IMG/VR virus record: IMGVR_UViG_3300042549_003232
Span: 1-30,705 of that record
From: a virus
Reading direction: 5' to 3' (one strand)
DNA length: 30,705 nucleotides
The position numbers were made by a program, and so were the translations under genes. Under the pieces are notes generated by a model. The model was not told the origin of the DNA. It was given only the letters and a program-made list of their open reading frames with translations, and did not search any database. Shown in pieces: positions 15,799 to 23,518 of the stretch (position 1 is the first letter of the stretch; each line of letters starts with the position of its first letter).

Positions 15799-16626
15799 TT
15801 ACCCTTTTAAATAAGGCGGTGTTCTAGGCTTTAGTATCGGTAAACCATCGCTATCTAATATTGCCTCAGTAGCCATTACACACCTGCAATTTACAACTTC
15901 CTTAGCCGGAGCAGATGGATCGCCTGGATATAACATTGGAACGCCACCAACTATAAAAGGCTGATTAATTGCAATCGGCTCCTTTGTCATTAATAAGTGA
16001 GTACGCCTTGTACGTTTATCTTTTGTATTAATCCAAAACTTTGCAACCTCATAATCCGAACTTTCAGCGCCTACATTAATCCCATGATTTGCGGCGGTTG
16101 TGGACTCTGTCCTAGCAATTACTAAAGACCTAGCACGATTAAATGCCGGATCGTTTAGCGTTTGCTCAAATAACTTTGCCTGATCTCTACGGCTTAAATT
16201 TTGGCCCAATATATTAGCCAATACGTTTTTAATCTTATCAATAGTTGTCTCATCAATTCCTGTTACTTTATTGCCTCCGATTAATCTAAAATACTCAACC
16301 ATCTCAATATACCACTGAGGATTGAAAAAATCTATTATAAAATCCTTCTTGCTTTTAGGTACCGAGTTTCTAATCCAGTCGTATGAGAATGTTGCAGCTG
16401 ATACACCAACCCTGCCATATATTCGCTCCAAAGCAATGTATAGTGGTTTTTGATCTACTAGAAATTGAATGTATATCTGCAAATCATCAAAATTATCCTC
16501 ATTTGTAAAATCAGTAATTGCAGCTATTTGCTCATCCAATGCTTTTTTTATTAGCGGATAGGCATACTCCTCATATTCACTATGAAGCCTTAAATAAGTT
16601 TTGTGATATTTTACACTACTTGCCAT
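15799..16626 (-). CDS. Head morphogenesis protein, MuF / SPP1 gp7-like
   Basis: A 275-residue protein following the portal (11-bp overlap). The C-terminal MuF domain is plain: ARSLVIARTESTTAANHGIN, then FWINTKDKRTRRTHL and a final EVVNCRCVMATEA. Proteins of this type bind the portal, enter proheads in a few copies and help early DNA ejection. The helical N-terminus (residues 1-130) is typical. Confidence 0.88.
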   Translation of the reverse strand: MASSVKYHKTYLRLHSEYEEYAYPLIKKALDEQIAAITDFTNEDNFDDLQIYIQFLVDQKPLYIALERIYGRVGVSAATFSYDWIRNSVPKSKKDFIIDFFNPQWYIEMVEYFRLIGGNKVTGIDETTIDKIKNVLANILGQNLSRRDQAKLFEQTLNDPAFNRARSLVIARTESTTAANHGINVGAESSDYEVAKFWINTKDKRTRRTHLLMTKEPIAINQPFIVGGVPMLYPGDPSAPAKEVVNCRCVMATEAILDSDGLPILKPRTPPYLKG

Positions 16627-18067
16627 TTATGGTTGCATTGTTATATGCCTGATCTAATGATAAATCCTCAATCGGAACTAGGTTAGCCGGTACATAAACT
16701 TTCTCCATTTCCGGCGTGCTTATCTTATCATAACCCTGAGCAATCCTTTTCTCATCCGGAGTAATCCAATATGAATTAGCCAGCCACTCAGTCAGCTTTT
16801 GCATATCCTCTTGCATTTCAGGATAGCTGCTAAAATCAAAATCAAAGTAGTATTTCTTTCCGTATGCTTTTGCGTATGGCTCACAAACAAATTTATTTAT
16901 TGCATCTCTTATCTTGCGAGATAATGGAGCCGTAGCATTATAAATCAACTGCTTAGAGGCCCAACCCATGTTATTATCAGTAGAGGCTGACTCTGATCCT
17001 GAGAATTGAATAGGAACGTGAAAGGCAGTATATATCTTTCTTGTATCTATATTTAGGGATTCAATCAATTGTAAATCAGTTGATGGCAATCCAATTTGAG
17101 TCCATTTAAGCGGTCCTGAGCTTGGGAATATCCTATCCATTAAACTCTCCCCTCTTTTGGCATCAACTATTTTCTCTTTCAACAAGTTCATTTGATCTTT
17201 AGTAAGCGCAGCGCCATTACCATCCGGAGATATAAAACCCATTGCGCCTCCGTTACGGATTTGCTTTAATAATTCATTATCTCCCTCATTCTCTTTTAAT
17301 ACGTTTCTGTAAATAGCCTTAATTGGCGACTGTCCGTAAAGCTGAGCGCCTGTTAGCGTAAAGTCCGGATTAAATGATTTAAAATGCGCAACCTGACTGG
17401 CCGGTAATGGTATCTCATCAATATAAATTGAAGTTAAACCGTAACCCTTAATCGGCTCAAACATCCCACCTGAGATTATCTCAACAAACTGGCTTGGCAA
17501 ACAATACAACTGAGACCAAATTTGCTTTTCAGTCATTGCCTCATCTTTACCATTTCCGAATATATAACCATCGCCGGTACAAAGGTAAAAACCAGCCAAA
17601 TCAGTCATCCATTCTTCATATGTCTGCAACGGATTAGGCTTAGCTAATAAGTCTAAAATTGGATTGCTTTCTACCTGATTAAACATCTGCTCTTTTAGTT
17701 GCAATGTCCGCATCTTAGCTGATGCACCCTCAGCCATAGACATATTCTCATATATCTTTAAATCCTTTTTAGTAACACCCTCTTTTATCTCATACAAGGC
17801 ATAAGCGCACTCAGCTACTTTTTTACTAATAATATCAATACAGGTATATACATCTGCATTCTTTTGAAAACCCTGATCTACAAATTTTGCCTTATCCTCA
17901 AAGTCTAAAACAACTTGATTGTTACCTATCCAGCCAAAAACGTTTTGATTGTAAAGATTAGCCGTTACATCTCTTTGCATTCCCGGCATTAAAGCCATTA
18001 ATTGACTTGCAGCCGCTTTCTCAATATCAGCTTTAAAAAACTTTTGTAGTAGTCCCATAGTTACCAT
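16616..18067 (-). CDS. Portal protein, HK97 gp3-like
   Basis: A 483-residue portal, the dodecameric ring through which DNA is packed. Telling parts are NADVYTCIDIISKKVAECAY near residue 60, NPLQTYEEWMTDLAGFYLCT, GDGYIFGN, and the C-terminal SASTDNNMGWASKQLIYN and PLSRKIRDAINKFVC. The terminase stop (TAA) is embedded just after the first ATG (ATGGTAA). A second in-frame ATG four codons on (18058) gives the more usual MGLLQKFF start. Confidence 0.92.
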   Translation of the reverse strand: MVTMGLLQKFFKADIEKAAASQLMALMPGMQRDVTANLYNQNVFGWIGNNQVVLDFEDKAKFVDQGFQKNADVYTCIDIISKKVAECAYALYEIKEGVTKKDLKIYENMSMAEGASAKMRTLQLKEQMFNQVESNPILDLLAKPNPLQTYEEWMTDLAGFYLCTGDGYIFGNGKDEAMTEKQIWSQLYCLPSQFVEIISGGMFEPIKGYGLTSIYIDEIPLPASQVAHFKSFNPDFTLTGAQLYGQSPIKAIYRNVLKENEGDNELLKQIRNGGAMGFISPDGNGAALTKDQMNLLKEKIVDAKRGESLMDRIFPSSGPLKWTQIGLPSTDLQLIESLNIDTRKIYTAFHVPIQFSGSESASTDNNMGWASKQLIYNATAPLSRKIRDAINKFVCEPYAKAYGKKYYFDFDFSSYPEMQEDMQKLTEWLANSYWITPDEKRIAQGYDKISTPEMEKVYVPANLVPIEDLSLDQAYNNATINGK

Positions 18068-19224
18068 TCAAATGAATATTCCTGTACAAATTTAGATGCT
18101 AACTTATTCAACGCCACGTATCTTAGCGGATCTATTAAGTGATTATAAGCATCAATCGGCTCATTTAGCATTTTGCCTAATTTATCTTTTTTCCAAATAT
18201 ATGAATAAAACTCCTTTTTTAAGTTATGGCTATTTGCAGTAACGTTTATCTTATACCTTTTCAATATGTCTATTCCCTGCTTAATACTATCTGGCCCCTT
18301 CATAGCTCCATGAATGTTAAACCCCTCAGCATAAATTTCCTGAATTGATTTAGGCTCAGCGCTATCAGCAATTATCTCATGATCCGGACTTACTTTAAAA
18401 TCCCTTAACTTTTGGCATATATCCATATTTGTAAGCCTAGTTTCATAACACATCTCATTTACCCACAACTCTCCGGCTGACTTGTAAACCTCTATTATGC
18501 CGGTAGGATCATTTGTAAAACCAAAGTCAATACCATAGCTAATTAATTCCGCATCCTCAGGAATAGCTTCACATACGGCCCAATTCCTAAATATAACTCC
18601 TTCTATTTTACCTGTTAATCCCCTAGCATAAACGTGCCATAGCTCTAAATCCAGTTCCTTAATATCCTCAATCCTTTGGTGATCATCCTCAGATAAAAAT
18701 GGATTATGTCGGTGATCTGATATTATCAGTTTTGTATCAGGCTGACCGATTAGCTTAGTATGAGCCCAAAATTCATTAGTTGGATTGTAATCTAGAAATA
18801 TTTGCCCTCTTGTTCTGATTGCTAACTGCCAATAAATCTGATAGCTTATACCATTTGCCTCATTACAAAACAAATAATCCCTTTTACCATTCTTTGCCGA
18901 TTGCTCATTTTCAAAGGACACAAACTCAATCAGTGAGCCGTTCTTAAAATAGATTATCCGCTCTGTCTTATTCCAAAACTTTAATTGTGATTGAAGATAT
19001 TTATTATCTGAAAAAATGCTTTCCGCATCCCTGTAAGCTCCCTTGCGGAGGTTTGGCAATGACTCCCCTGCAACTGTAATTACTGATTTAGGCTCATTGA
19101 CCGCCTTGTAATACAAAAGTTGCATAATTGAGTAGGTTTTGCTTGAAGCCGTACCTCCCTGATTTATTAGAACCTTTTCTTTTGCCCCATAATTCTCATA
19201 AAATACCGGACTGCAATTAAACAT
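18061..19224 (-). CDS. terL: Terminase large subunit
   Basis: A 387-residue packaging motor. The ATPase half shows a Walker A-type GGTASSKT (residues 23-30) and a Walker B-type segment YLFCNEA (117-123), followed by a coupling-type region (YNPTNEFW). The nuclease half has GIDFGFTNDP (D233), IIADSAEPKSI (D287) and YNHLIDPLRY (D365), the three acidic residues expected. It overlaps the small subunit by 8 bp and the portal by 7 bp. Confidence 0.93.
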   Translation of the reverse strand: MFNCSPVFYENYGAKEKVLINQGGTASSKTYSIMQLLYYKAVNEPKSVITVAGESLPNLRKGAYRDAESIFSDNKYLQSQLKFWNKTERIIYFKNGSLIEFVSFENEQSAKNGKRDYLFCNEANGISYQIYWQLAIRTRGQIFLDYNPTNEFWAHTKLIGQPDTKLIISDHRHNPFLSEDDHQRIEDIKELDLELWHVYARGLTGKIEGVIFRNWAVCEAIPEDAELISYGIDFGFTNDPTGIIEVYKSAGELWVNEMCYETRLTNMDICQKLRDFKVSPDHEIIADSAEPKSIQEIYAEGFNIHGAMKGPDSIKQGIDILKRYKINVTANSHNLKKEFYSYIWKKDKLGKMLNEPIDAYNHLIDPLRYVALNKLASKFVQEYSFEW

Positions 19225-19573
19225 CTATTTCGTTCTCATTATGCGATAATGGCGGAGCAGTATTGTAAACGTTTGGAGCCGGGACCCGGAAATTAATATC
19301 TCCATCTAAAGTTAAGTTTTGCGATGCCTTGCCATAGGCCCTATCTAATAATACCTCAGCGGCCCGAACATCTCCTTTAACTGCCTTAGATCTTAATGCC
19401 ATTAATATAGCCTTAGCCGCCTCAATTCCATCCTTCTCTTCTCCCAATACATCAGCTAATAAAACATCCAATCTTGGTATTTTTTTTACTGCTCCTTTAG
19501 GATTACCTGATACACCTTTTTTAAATTGAGTGTTTTTCCCTCTCTCAATTAATTCCTCTCTGCTTGTATTCAT
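19217..19573 (-). CDS. terS: Terminase small subunit-like (DUF5681-type)
   Basis: A 118-residue protein with FKKGVSGNPKGAVKKIPRL, the GNPKG signature of DUF5681, followed by a helical stretch (KAILMALRSKAVKGDVRAAE) and VLLDRAYGK. This family sits right before large terminases and is taken as the small, DNA-recognising subunit. It overlaps the HNH gene upstream by 29 bp. Confidence 0.75.
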   Translation of the reverse strand: MNTSREELIERGKNTQFKKGVSGNPKGAVKKIPRLDVLLADVLGEEKDGIEAAKAILMALRSKAVKGDVRAAEVLLDRAYGKASQNLTLDGDINFRVPAPNVYNTAPPLSHNENEIDV

Positions 19574-19805
19574 TATGCACCTCCTTTAAATATTCTTTAA
19601 ACTGTTTTTTATCTCCATATTTTACATGACAATCCCTGCATAACGCCTGCAAATTTTCAATGTTATCAGCCTCTTTACTGCCACCCATTCCCCTGCATTC
19701 TATATGATGTATATCAACCGCCTCGCATCCGCAAACTTCGCAAGGAATAAAATCCGATTGGTCAAAGCCAAAGTATGTTAAATATAGTTTAGTATGTTTT
19801 TTCAT
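19545..19805 (-). CDS. HNH endonuclease
   Basis: An 86-residue HNH nuclease: CEVC zinc knuckle (C22, C25), VDIHHIECRGMGGSKEADN with catalytic His33/His34, and NLQALCRDCH (C56, C59, H60). HNH proteins next to terminase genes are required in several phages for cos-site cutting and packaging. The downstream overlap with the small terminase gene supports that role here. Confidence 0.88.
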   Translation of the reverse strand: MKKHTKLYLTYFGFDQSDFIPCEVCGCEAVDIHHIECRGMGGSKEADNIENLQALCRDCHVKYGDKKQFKEYLKEVHNEYKQRGIN

Positions 19806-19816
19806 TATTATTTTAA

Positions 19817-19824
19817 TACATTTG
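19817..19824 (+). promoter_or_regulatory. Plus-strand -7 element for tRNA-Gly
   Basis: TACATTTG on the plus strand fits TAnnTTTG and ends 8 bases before the first base of the tRNA-Gly. No clear TTTG is seen about 20 bases further upstream (only a T-rich ATGTTTTTT), so it is a half match. The spacing to the tRNA matches that at the other tRNA-like gene. Confidence 0.5.
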
Positions 19825-19831
19825 TATAAAT

Positions 19832-19901
19832 GCGAGGTTAGTGTAATGGTAACACATTAGGCTTCCAGCTTAAAATCGGAGTTCGATTCTACCACCTCGC
19901 T
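19832..19901 (+). tRNA. tRNA-Gly (anticodon TCC)
   Basis: The only plus-strand gene seen. Acceptor GCGAGGT pairs with ACCTCGC; the D arm is GTGT-AATGGTA-ACAC. The anticodon arm is TTAGG-CTTCCAG-CTTAA (one G-T pair) with anticodon TCC; the T arm is CGGAG-TTCGATT-CTACC, with two mismatches (C-C and G-A). The discriminator base is T and CCA is not encoded. It would read GGA codons. The weak T stem could mean decay, or constraint from the antisense mom-like gene that shares 19857-19901. Confidence 0.8.
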
Positions 19902-20507
19902 CACATTAATAACCTTGCAATTTTGTAAGGTTATTTTTTTTGGATAAGGCTTTTTTAATAAATCACATAAACTAAAAATATTTTTATTTAAAGGATATAT
20001 ATATTTATATTTTCCTGGCTTTTTTCTTTTTTCTAGTTTTTTATAGTCCTGAGAGTTTAATTTTGCACTTGGAGTCCTATTATGTGACCACCTTCCTTTA
20101 TAAAAAACCTCCTCCCCACTGCTTTTTATATCATCAACAAAATACCAATTAGTTGCTTGATAAATAATACCTAAATGATCTTGTCCCTTATCAGCATAAG
20201 AAATTAATAACCTAACTGTTGGATTAGATTTTTTTATTAATTTAATAGCTATACTCATTGCCTTAGATGTACTTTCTTGTTTACCATTTAAAGCCATTCT
20301 CGTAAGTTCTAAATATTGACCATAAAATAAACCAAAAGGCCTACCCATATATGCACCGGCACCACCTCCAAATAATATTACCCCACACCATTCATTCTTA
20401 TCATTAAAAACAGAATATCCAAAATATTGAGCTGGAACAACTTTTGAATAATGAAAATTTAAGCAAGCATATTTAATAGCTTTATGTGATGCAATTTCTA
20501 ACTTCAT
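19857..20507 (-). CDS. mom: Mom-like DNA adenine modification protein
   Basis: A 216-residue protein resembling Mu Mom, a GNAT-fold enzyme that converts adenine in phage DNA to a methylcarbamoyl form and blocks restriction. Family-like parts are NFHYSKVVPAQYFGYSVF, GVILFGGGAGAYMG, GQYLELTRMAL, and RLLISYADKGQDHLGIIYQA followed by NWYF. Similarity to known Mom ends near residue 172 (YPL). The last 28 residues are encoded antisense to a plus-strand terminator and tRNA-Gly, so the tail looks like a late addition. It overlaps the ParB-like gene by 4 bp. Confidence 0.78.
   Translation of the reverse strand: MKLEIASHKAIKYACLNFHYSKVVPAQYFGYSVFNDKNEWCGVILFGGGAGAYMGRPFGLFYGQYLELTRMALNGKQESTSKAMSIAIKLIKKSNPTVRLLISYADKGQDHLGIIYQATNWYFVDDIKSSGEEVFYKGRWSHNRTPSAKLNSQDYKKLEKRKKPGKYKYIYPLNKNIFSLCDLLKKPYPKKITLQNCKVINVSEVVESNSDFKLEA
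19908..19941 (+). terminator. Plus-strand intrinsic terminator after tRNA-Gly
   Basis: A perfect 9-bp stem (AATAACCTT with AAGGTTATT) around a 10-base loop is followed by a run of eight T's overlapping the end of the stem. It starts 7 bases after the tRNA discriminator base and lies inside the mom-like coding region on the other strand. The T run is on the plus side only, so it acts on tRNA-Gly transcription. Confidence 0.8.
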
Positions 20508-21103
20508 ATTTCTCCTGCTGACACTGAAAAATAAGCACCTTTATATTTCCTATCTATTAATTCTCTAATATCATTTTCTGCTTCTTGCAGTTGTTCTACA
20601 TTTTCAAAGGTTATTTTCATTGTTGCAGGCTTATTTTTCTCATCTCCTATTAAATCATCTCCAAATGGTTCAGTGTCAAAATTAGGAACATCTAGGGCCC
20701 ACTCATCTAATTTATCCGCATCCCATTCATTAGCCAACTGATCCCAATCCCATTCACCAAAACCAACGTTATCCTTAATCAAAAATTCATCCCTTTGCTC
20801 CTGAGTCCAATCATCAGCCAAAACAATAGGTATTTCTTTAAGACCAACCTCATTCGCTGCTTTTAATCTCATATTACCACCTAATACAACAAACTTACCA
20901 TCTACATCTGTAAAACAAACCAAAGGCCTCTTTTCGAGCATCTCAGGAAATTCCTGGATAGACTTGACTAACTTTTTAAACTTGTCATCCTTTATTACTC
21001 TAGGATTTTTACTATTTGCCTTAATGGCTGAGATTTTTACTTTCATATTTTTATGCCTGCTAATTGATTTTTTCTGCCTGCTCCTTGCCTGTAATTTATT
21101 CAA
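20504..21103 (-). CDS. ParB-like nuclease-domain protein
   Basis: A 199-residue protein with a ParB/Srx-type domain: VKISAIKANSKNPRVIKDDK, then KFVVLGGNMRLKAANEVGLK with the GGNMRLKA box at 75-82, and EFLIKDNVGFGEWDWDQL. An acidic C-terminal part follows. An inner start at Met20 (MKVKISAI) would fit the domain better than the first ATG. In other phages such genes accompany DNA-modification enzymes; here the mom-like gene overlaps it by 4 bp. Its role is probably DNA-bound and auxiliary, not partitioning. Confidence 0.8.
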   Translation of the reverse strand: MNKLQARSRQKKSISRHKNMKVKISAIKANSKNPRVIKDDKFKKLVKSIQEFPEMLEKRPLVCFTDVDGKFVVLGGNMRLKAANEVGLKEIPIVLADDWTQEQRDEFLIKDNVGFGEWDWDQLANEWDADKLDEWALDVPNFDTEPFGDDLIGDEKNKPATMKITFENVEQLQEAENDIRELIDRKYKGAYFSVSAGEI

Positions 21104-21108
21104 AGGTA

Positions 21109-21429
21109 TTAAATTTCAACAATATCAAATCCATAAATCGCCTTTATGAGTTTTTTCTTCATTCGATATACCGGAAGTTTCTTTGTCATTTCTGATTTTA
21201 CGTCTATAACCTCCAAAACTTTGCCATTTTTATAGGTTACAAAATCAGCCTTATAAAACCCTATCTTTTGGCTATTTACGACTATATCATACCTGACTTG
21301 CATCTCAAATTTATCAATTAAATTGGCTTTCTCTTTTAGCCTTAAAATACCATAATATCCGGCTTCCTTTTTACTATCAAATGTAATTCCGTTAATTACT
21401 GTTTTAATGTTTTTATACTTTAATCCCAT
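21109..21429 (-). CDS. DUF1064 nuclease-like protein
   Basis: A 106-residue protein matching DUF1064, a PD-(D/E)XK-type nuclease family in phages, possibly a Holliday-junction or recombination nuclease. The pattern is clear: TFDSKKEAGYYGILRLKEKA, then FEMQVRYDIVV, YKADFVTYKNG and LEVIDVKSEMTK, with the catalytic D ... E-x-K type residues in ADF and EVIDVKS. It overlaps the preceding gene by 10 bp. Confidence 0.82.
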   Translation of the reverse strand: MGLKYKNIKTVINGITFDSKKEAGYYGILRLKEKANLIDKFEMQVRYDIVVNSQKIGFYKADFVTYKNGKVLEVIDVKSEMTKKLPVYRMKKKLIKAIYGFDIVEI

Positions 21430-21665
21430 AACCTGCCTAATATCTCCTCAATATCATTTTTTAAATCATCTAACTGCTCTGTATTTTTTTCCAATATCCT
21501 AAAGGCATTTTTAGATGCTCCTTTTAATTTCATTAGCTTATCATTTAACTGGCCGTACTCCGGTTTTCCTTTTACCTCCAGGATTACTATCTCTAAATTC
21601 TCTGTTAATAACTGGCTGAGGATATAACTCATTGCCAGGCTTTTTTCTGCTACTGTCATTCCCAT
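21420..21665 (-). CDS. Hypothetical helical protein
   Basis: An 81-residue protein, MGMTVAEKSLAMSYILSQLL, with a later EVKGKPEYGQLNDKLMKL and a Leu/Asp-rich helical tail. A start at the second Met (MTVAEK) is also possible. Not recognised. It overlaps both neighbours by about 10 bp within the replication block, so it is likely to be expressed with the helicase and nuclease genes. Confidence 0.6.
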   Translation of the reverse strand: MGMTVAEKSLAMSYILSQLLTENLEIVILEVKGKPEYGQLNDKLMKLKGASKNAFRILEKNTEQLDDLKNDIEEILGRLWD

Positions 21666-22000
21666 GATTGGTAATTGGTTAATAATTTGGTTAATTTTTC
21701 ACTATCTAACTCCATCTGTAACATTCGAGCATTATTTTTCACAACTATCATTTTCATTTGCTCTACCTGCTCAGATAATATAAAAAAATGATCATATATC
21801 TGTTTTAATTTCTCATTCCTATCTACAACCTCCTGAATCTTTTCATTTAAGCCATGTTTCATGCGATATGAGAATACATCCCCCTCTATGTGGCAGATTA
21901 TACCGGCAAAAGATAATAATGCCTCTGAGGTCTTTATTTTGTCTTGAAAATATAAGTTGTAAGCCTCAATCTCCAACTCCATTTGTAAATTACTTTTCAT
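21656..22000 (-). CDS. Hypothetical helical protein after the helicase
   Basis: I prefer the ATG at 22000 (MKSNLQMELEIEAY, 114 residues) over one at 22054, because it reduces the overlap with the helicase gene from 65 to 11 bp, like other junctions here. The protein is almost wholly helical and charged (NEKIQEVVDRNEKLKQIYDHF, LSEQVEQMKM), likely coiled coil. No family recognised; a replication accessory role is inferred from place only. Confidence 0.6.
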   Translation of the reverse strand: MKSNLQMELEIEAYNLYFQDKIKTSEALLSFAGIICHIEGDVFSYRMKHGLNEKIQEVVDRNEKLKQIYDHFFILSEQVEQMKMIVVKNNARMLQMELDSEKLTKLLTNYQSWE

Positions 22001-22877
22001 GTTCGAATGCGTAAAGTTTAGGAAATTGATAATATCTGTTTTTTTTCCAATCAAAGAATAGCTTAATTTCCCCCTTAACCGCTACTCCTTTTGGTTTTGC
22101 CTTTTCGACTTTAATCAGTACAACGTTATCCTCATACGGCATTCCGTTTTGGTCATTCATTCCGGAAGGAGGTCGCCACATATTGATCCAAGTCATTGCT
22201 TTTCTTAACAAGGCTTGACCTCCGGCCGCTTCCCTAGCCATAGGCATTCCGTAAAACAAATTTCCTTTATCATCTTTTTGAGGTTGCTGGGCCGCCGGAT
22301 GCAAAGATATAATCCAATGTTTTTGAAATTTCTTACAATATCTGCGAACCTCCCCAATAATATCTTCAATGTAAAGATCCTGCCTGCCATTGTAATTACC
22401 CATTTCATGCCTCAGTTCATTATACGGATCCGTTATTATTATTTTCTCATCCCTAACAAGTGACATTATCTCAGGTATTGAATAGCTTTTATCATCTGAA
22501 TCCACTACGTTAAACATCTCATCTATGTAATTAATCGCCTGGAAATATTCCTTATCCTCTACTGCTCCGGGGATTGACTTGTAAAAAGGCCTTCCAGTGT
22601 ATTTATGGATAAACTCAGCATAAATATCCTCTACTGATCCTGTTTCCGGTGAATAAATTAATGATTTTTTTCCGTATTTATAAGCTTGATTAAACGCTAA
22701 CTCAAATGCAAATTCAGATTTCCCATGATGTGGAGCTGCTAGAATAAACGTAAATGACCCCTGTTTAATACTGTAAATTTTATCTAGGTCACTAAATCCG
22801 GTTAGTTCCCCAATAGGGTTACCTGTATTGCGCATCAATTCTAAATTGTCTGCAATATCTTTGAATTTCTTAATCAA
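21990..22877 (-). CDS. DnaB/RecA-like replicative helicase ATPase
   Basis: A 295-residue RecA-fold ATPase. GELTGFSDLDKIYSIKQGSF leads to a Walker A of the form AAPHHGKS (47-54); IIITDPYNEL carries a Walker B Asp150; WIISLHPAAQ has the His sensor motif of DnaB/Twinkle-type ATPases, and an Arg-rich GMPMAREAAGG segment follows. It lacks the N-terminal domain of full DnaB, so it is a short, helicase-domain-only form. The initiator gene overlaps its start by 4 bp. Confidence 0.85.
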   Translation of the reverse strand: MIKKFKDIADNLELMRNTGNPIGELTGFSDLDKIYSIKQGSFTFILAAPHHGKSEFAFELAFNQAYKYGKKSLIYSPETGSVEDIYAEFIHKYTGRPFYKSIPGAVEDKEYFQAINYIDEMFNVVDSDDKSYSIPEIMSLVRDEKIIITDPYNELRHEMGNYNGRQDLYIEDIIGEVRRYCKKFQKHWIISLHPAAQQPQKDDKGNLFYGMPMAREAAGGQALLRKAMTWINMWRPPSGMNDQNGMPYEDNVVLIKVEKAKPKGVAVKGEIKLFFDWKKNRYYQFPKLYAFEHEK

Positions 22878-23518
22878 TTTAATACCCTCGTTAAGTGAGC
22901 AGGCAATTGCTCATTTTTAATTTTGTTCTCATCCTTAAACCAAACTCCCTGCATTTTTTGCTTCCAGTTCTTAACCTGGTTGTTACGGCTATCTTTCCAA
23001 TTATTTTCTTCATAGTAATTAAAAGCTTTTATGGCTGAATCTTTAGTGTATCCTTTTTCATTAAAATAAAGAATTACCTCATCGATCAAAGGTGTATATA
23101 TTACCTTTTTTTCCTTTCCTTTCCTTTCCTTTATAGTATTACTATCGTATTTCGTTTGTAATACGTTCGTATCGGACCATCGTTTATTTACACTTAAGCG
23201 TGCTTTTTCTGATTTATTTGTTCGCTCATCTAGCCTTTTTTGTACCGATAAACTACTGAAATTTTCACCAGAAATAACGAATAAATTAAAGTCATTTATA
23301 ATCGATTTTATACTACTTATATCAGCTCGTAATTCAAACGCAATACGTTCGTAATTTAAATGTAATACGTTCGTATTTTGATAAAGTTCCTCAATAATTG
23401 ACCAGTAAATACCATACCCTGACATTCCATAATTAAAGATCAGCTCTTTTATTTTTTCATCATTCCTGGTATTATAGTCATGACTAAAATAAAATGTATT
23501 TTTTGATATCTTATCCAT
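22874..23518 (-). CDS. Replication initiator, DUF4373 (Lin1244/Lin1753)-like
   Basis: A 214-residue protein. The N-terminal winged-helix-type domain is characteristic: YFSHDYNTRNDEKIKELIF, then YGMSGYGIYWSIIEELYQ. A lysine/arginine-rich linker (KERKGKEKK, about residues 128-136) leads to a C-terminal part VILYFNEKGYTKDSAIKAF and NWKDSRNNQVKNWKQKM found in phage initiators and helicase loaders. It overlaps the helicase gene by 4 bp. Its own DNA carries 22-bp-spaced repeats and a purine tract that look like an origin. Confidence 0.82.
   Translation of the reverse strand: MDKISKNTFYFSHDYNTRNDEKIKELIFNYGMSGYGIYWSIIEELYQNTNVLHLNYERIAFELRADISSIKSIINDFNLFVISGENFSSLSVQKRLDERTNKSEKARLSVNKRWSDTNVLQTKYDSNTIKERKGKEKKVIYTPLIDEVILYFNEKGYTKDSAIKAFNYYEENNWKDSRNNQVKNWKQKMQGVWFKDENKIKNEQLPAHLTRVLN
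23111..23130 (-). repeat. 5-bp tandem repeat in the initiator linker
   Basis: Four copies of AGGAA (minus strand), flanked by more A's, encode the KERKGKEKK linker. It makes a strand-biased all-purine tract beside the first iteron array. A change in copy number would shift the frame. Confidence 0.8.
23145..23385. repeat. Two iteron-like arrays, candidate replication origin
   Basis: The core TCGTA(A/T) recurs in the same orientation on the plus strand at 23145 and 23167 (array 1) and at 23327, 23349 and 23371 (array 2). Within each array the spacing is exactly 22 bp. The best copies extend to AATACGTTCGTA (23342, 23364 and near 23160). The arrays lie in the initiator gene, near the AGGAA tract, similar in plan to lambda ori inside gene O. 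Confidence 0.6.

Noticed and set aside
19832-19901. Phage attachment site in a tRNA
   Set aside because: No integrase gene is visible and both tRNA halves plus a promoter-like site and a terminator are present, so it looks like an expressed gene, not only a 3' att fragment.
22001-22054. Upstream start for the helical protein at 21656-22000
   Set aside because: It would overlap the helicase gene by 65 bp, unlike the short overlaps elsewhere; the ATG at 22000 fits better.
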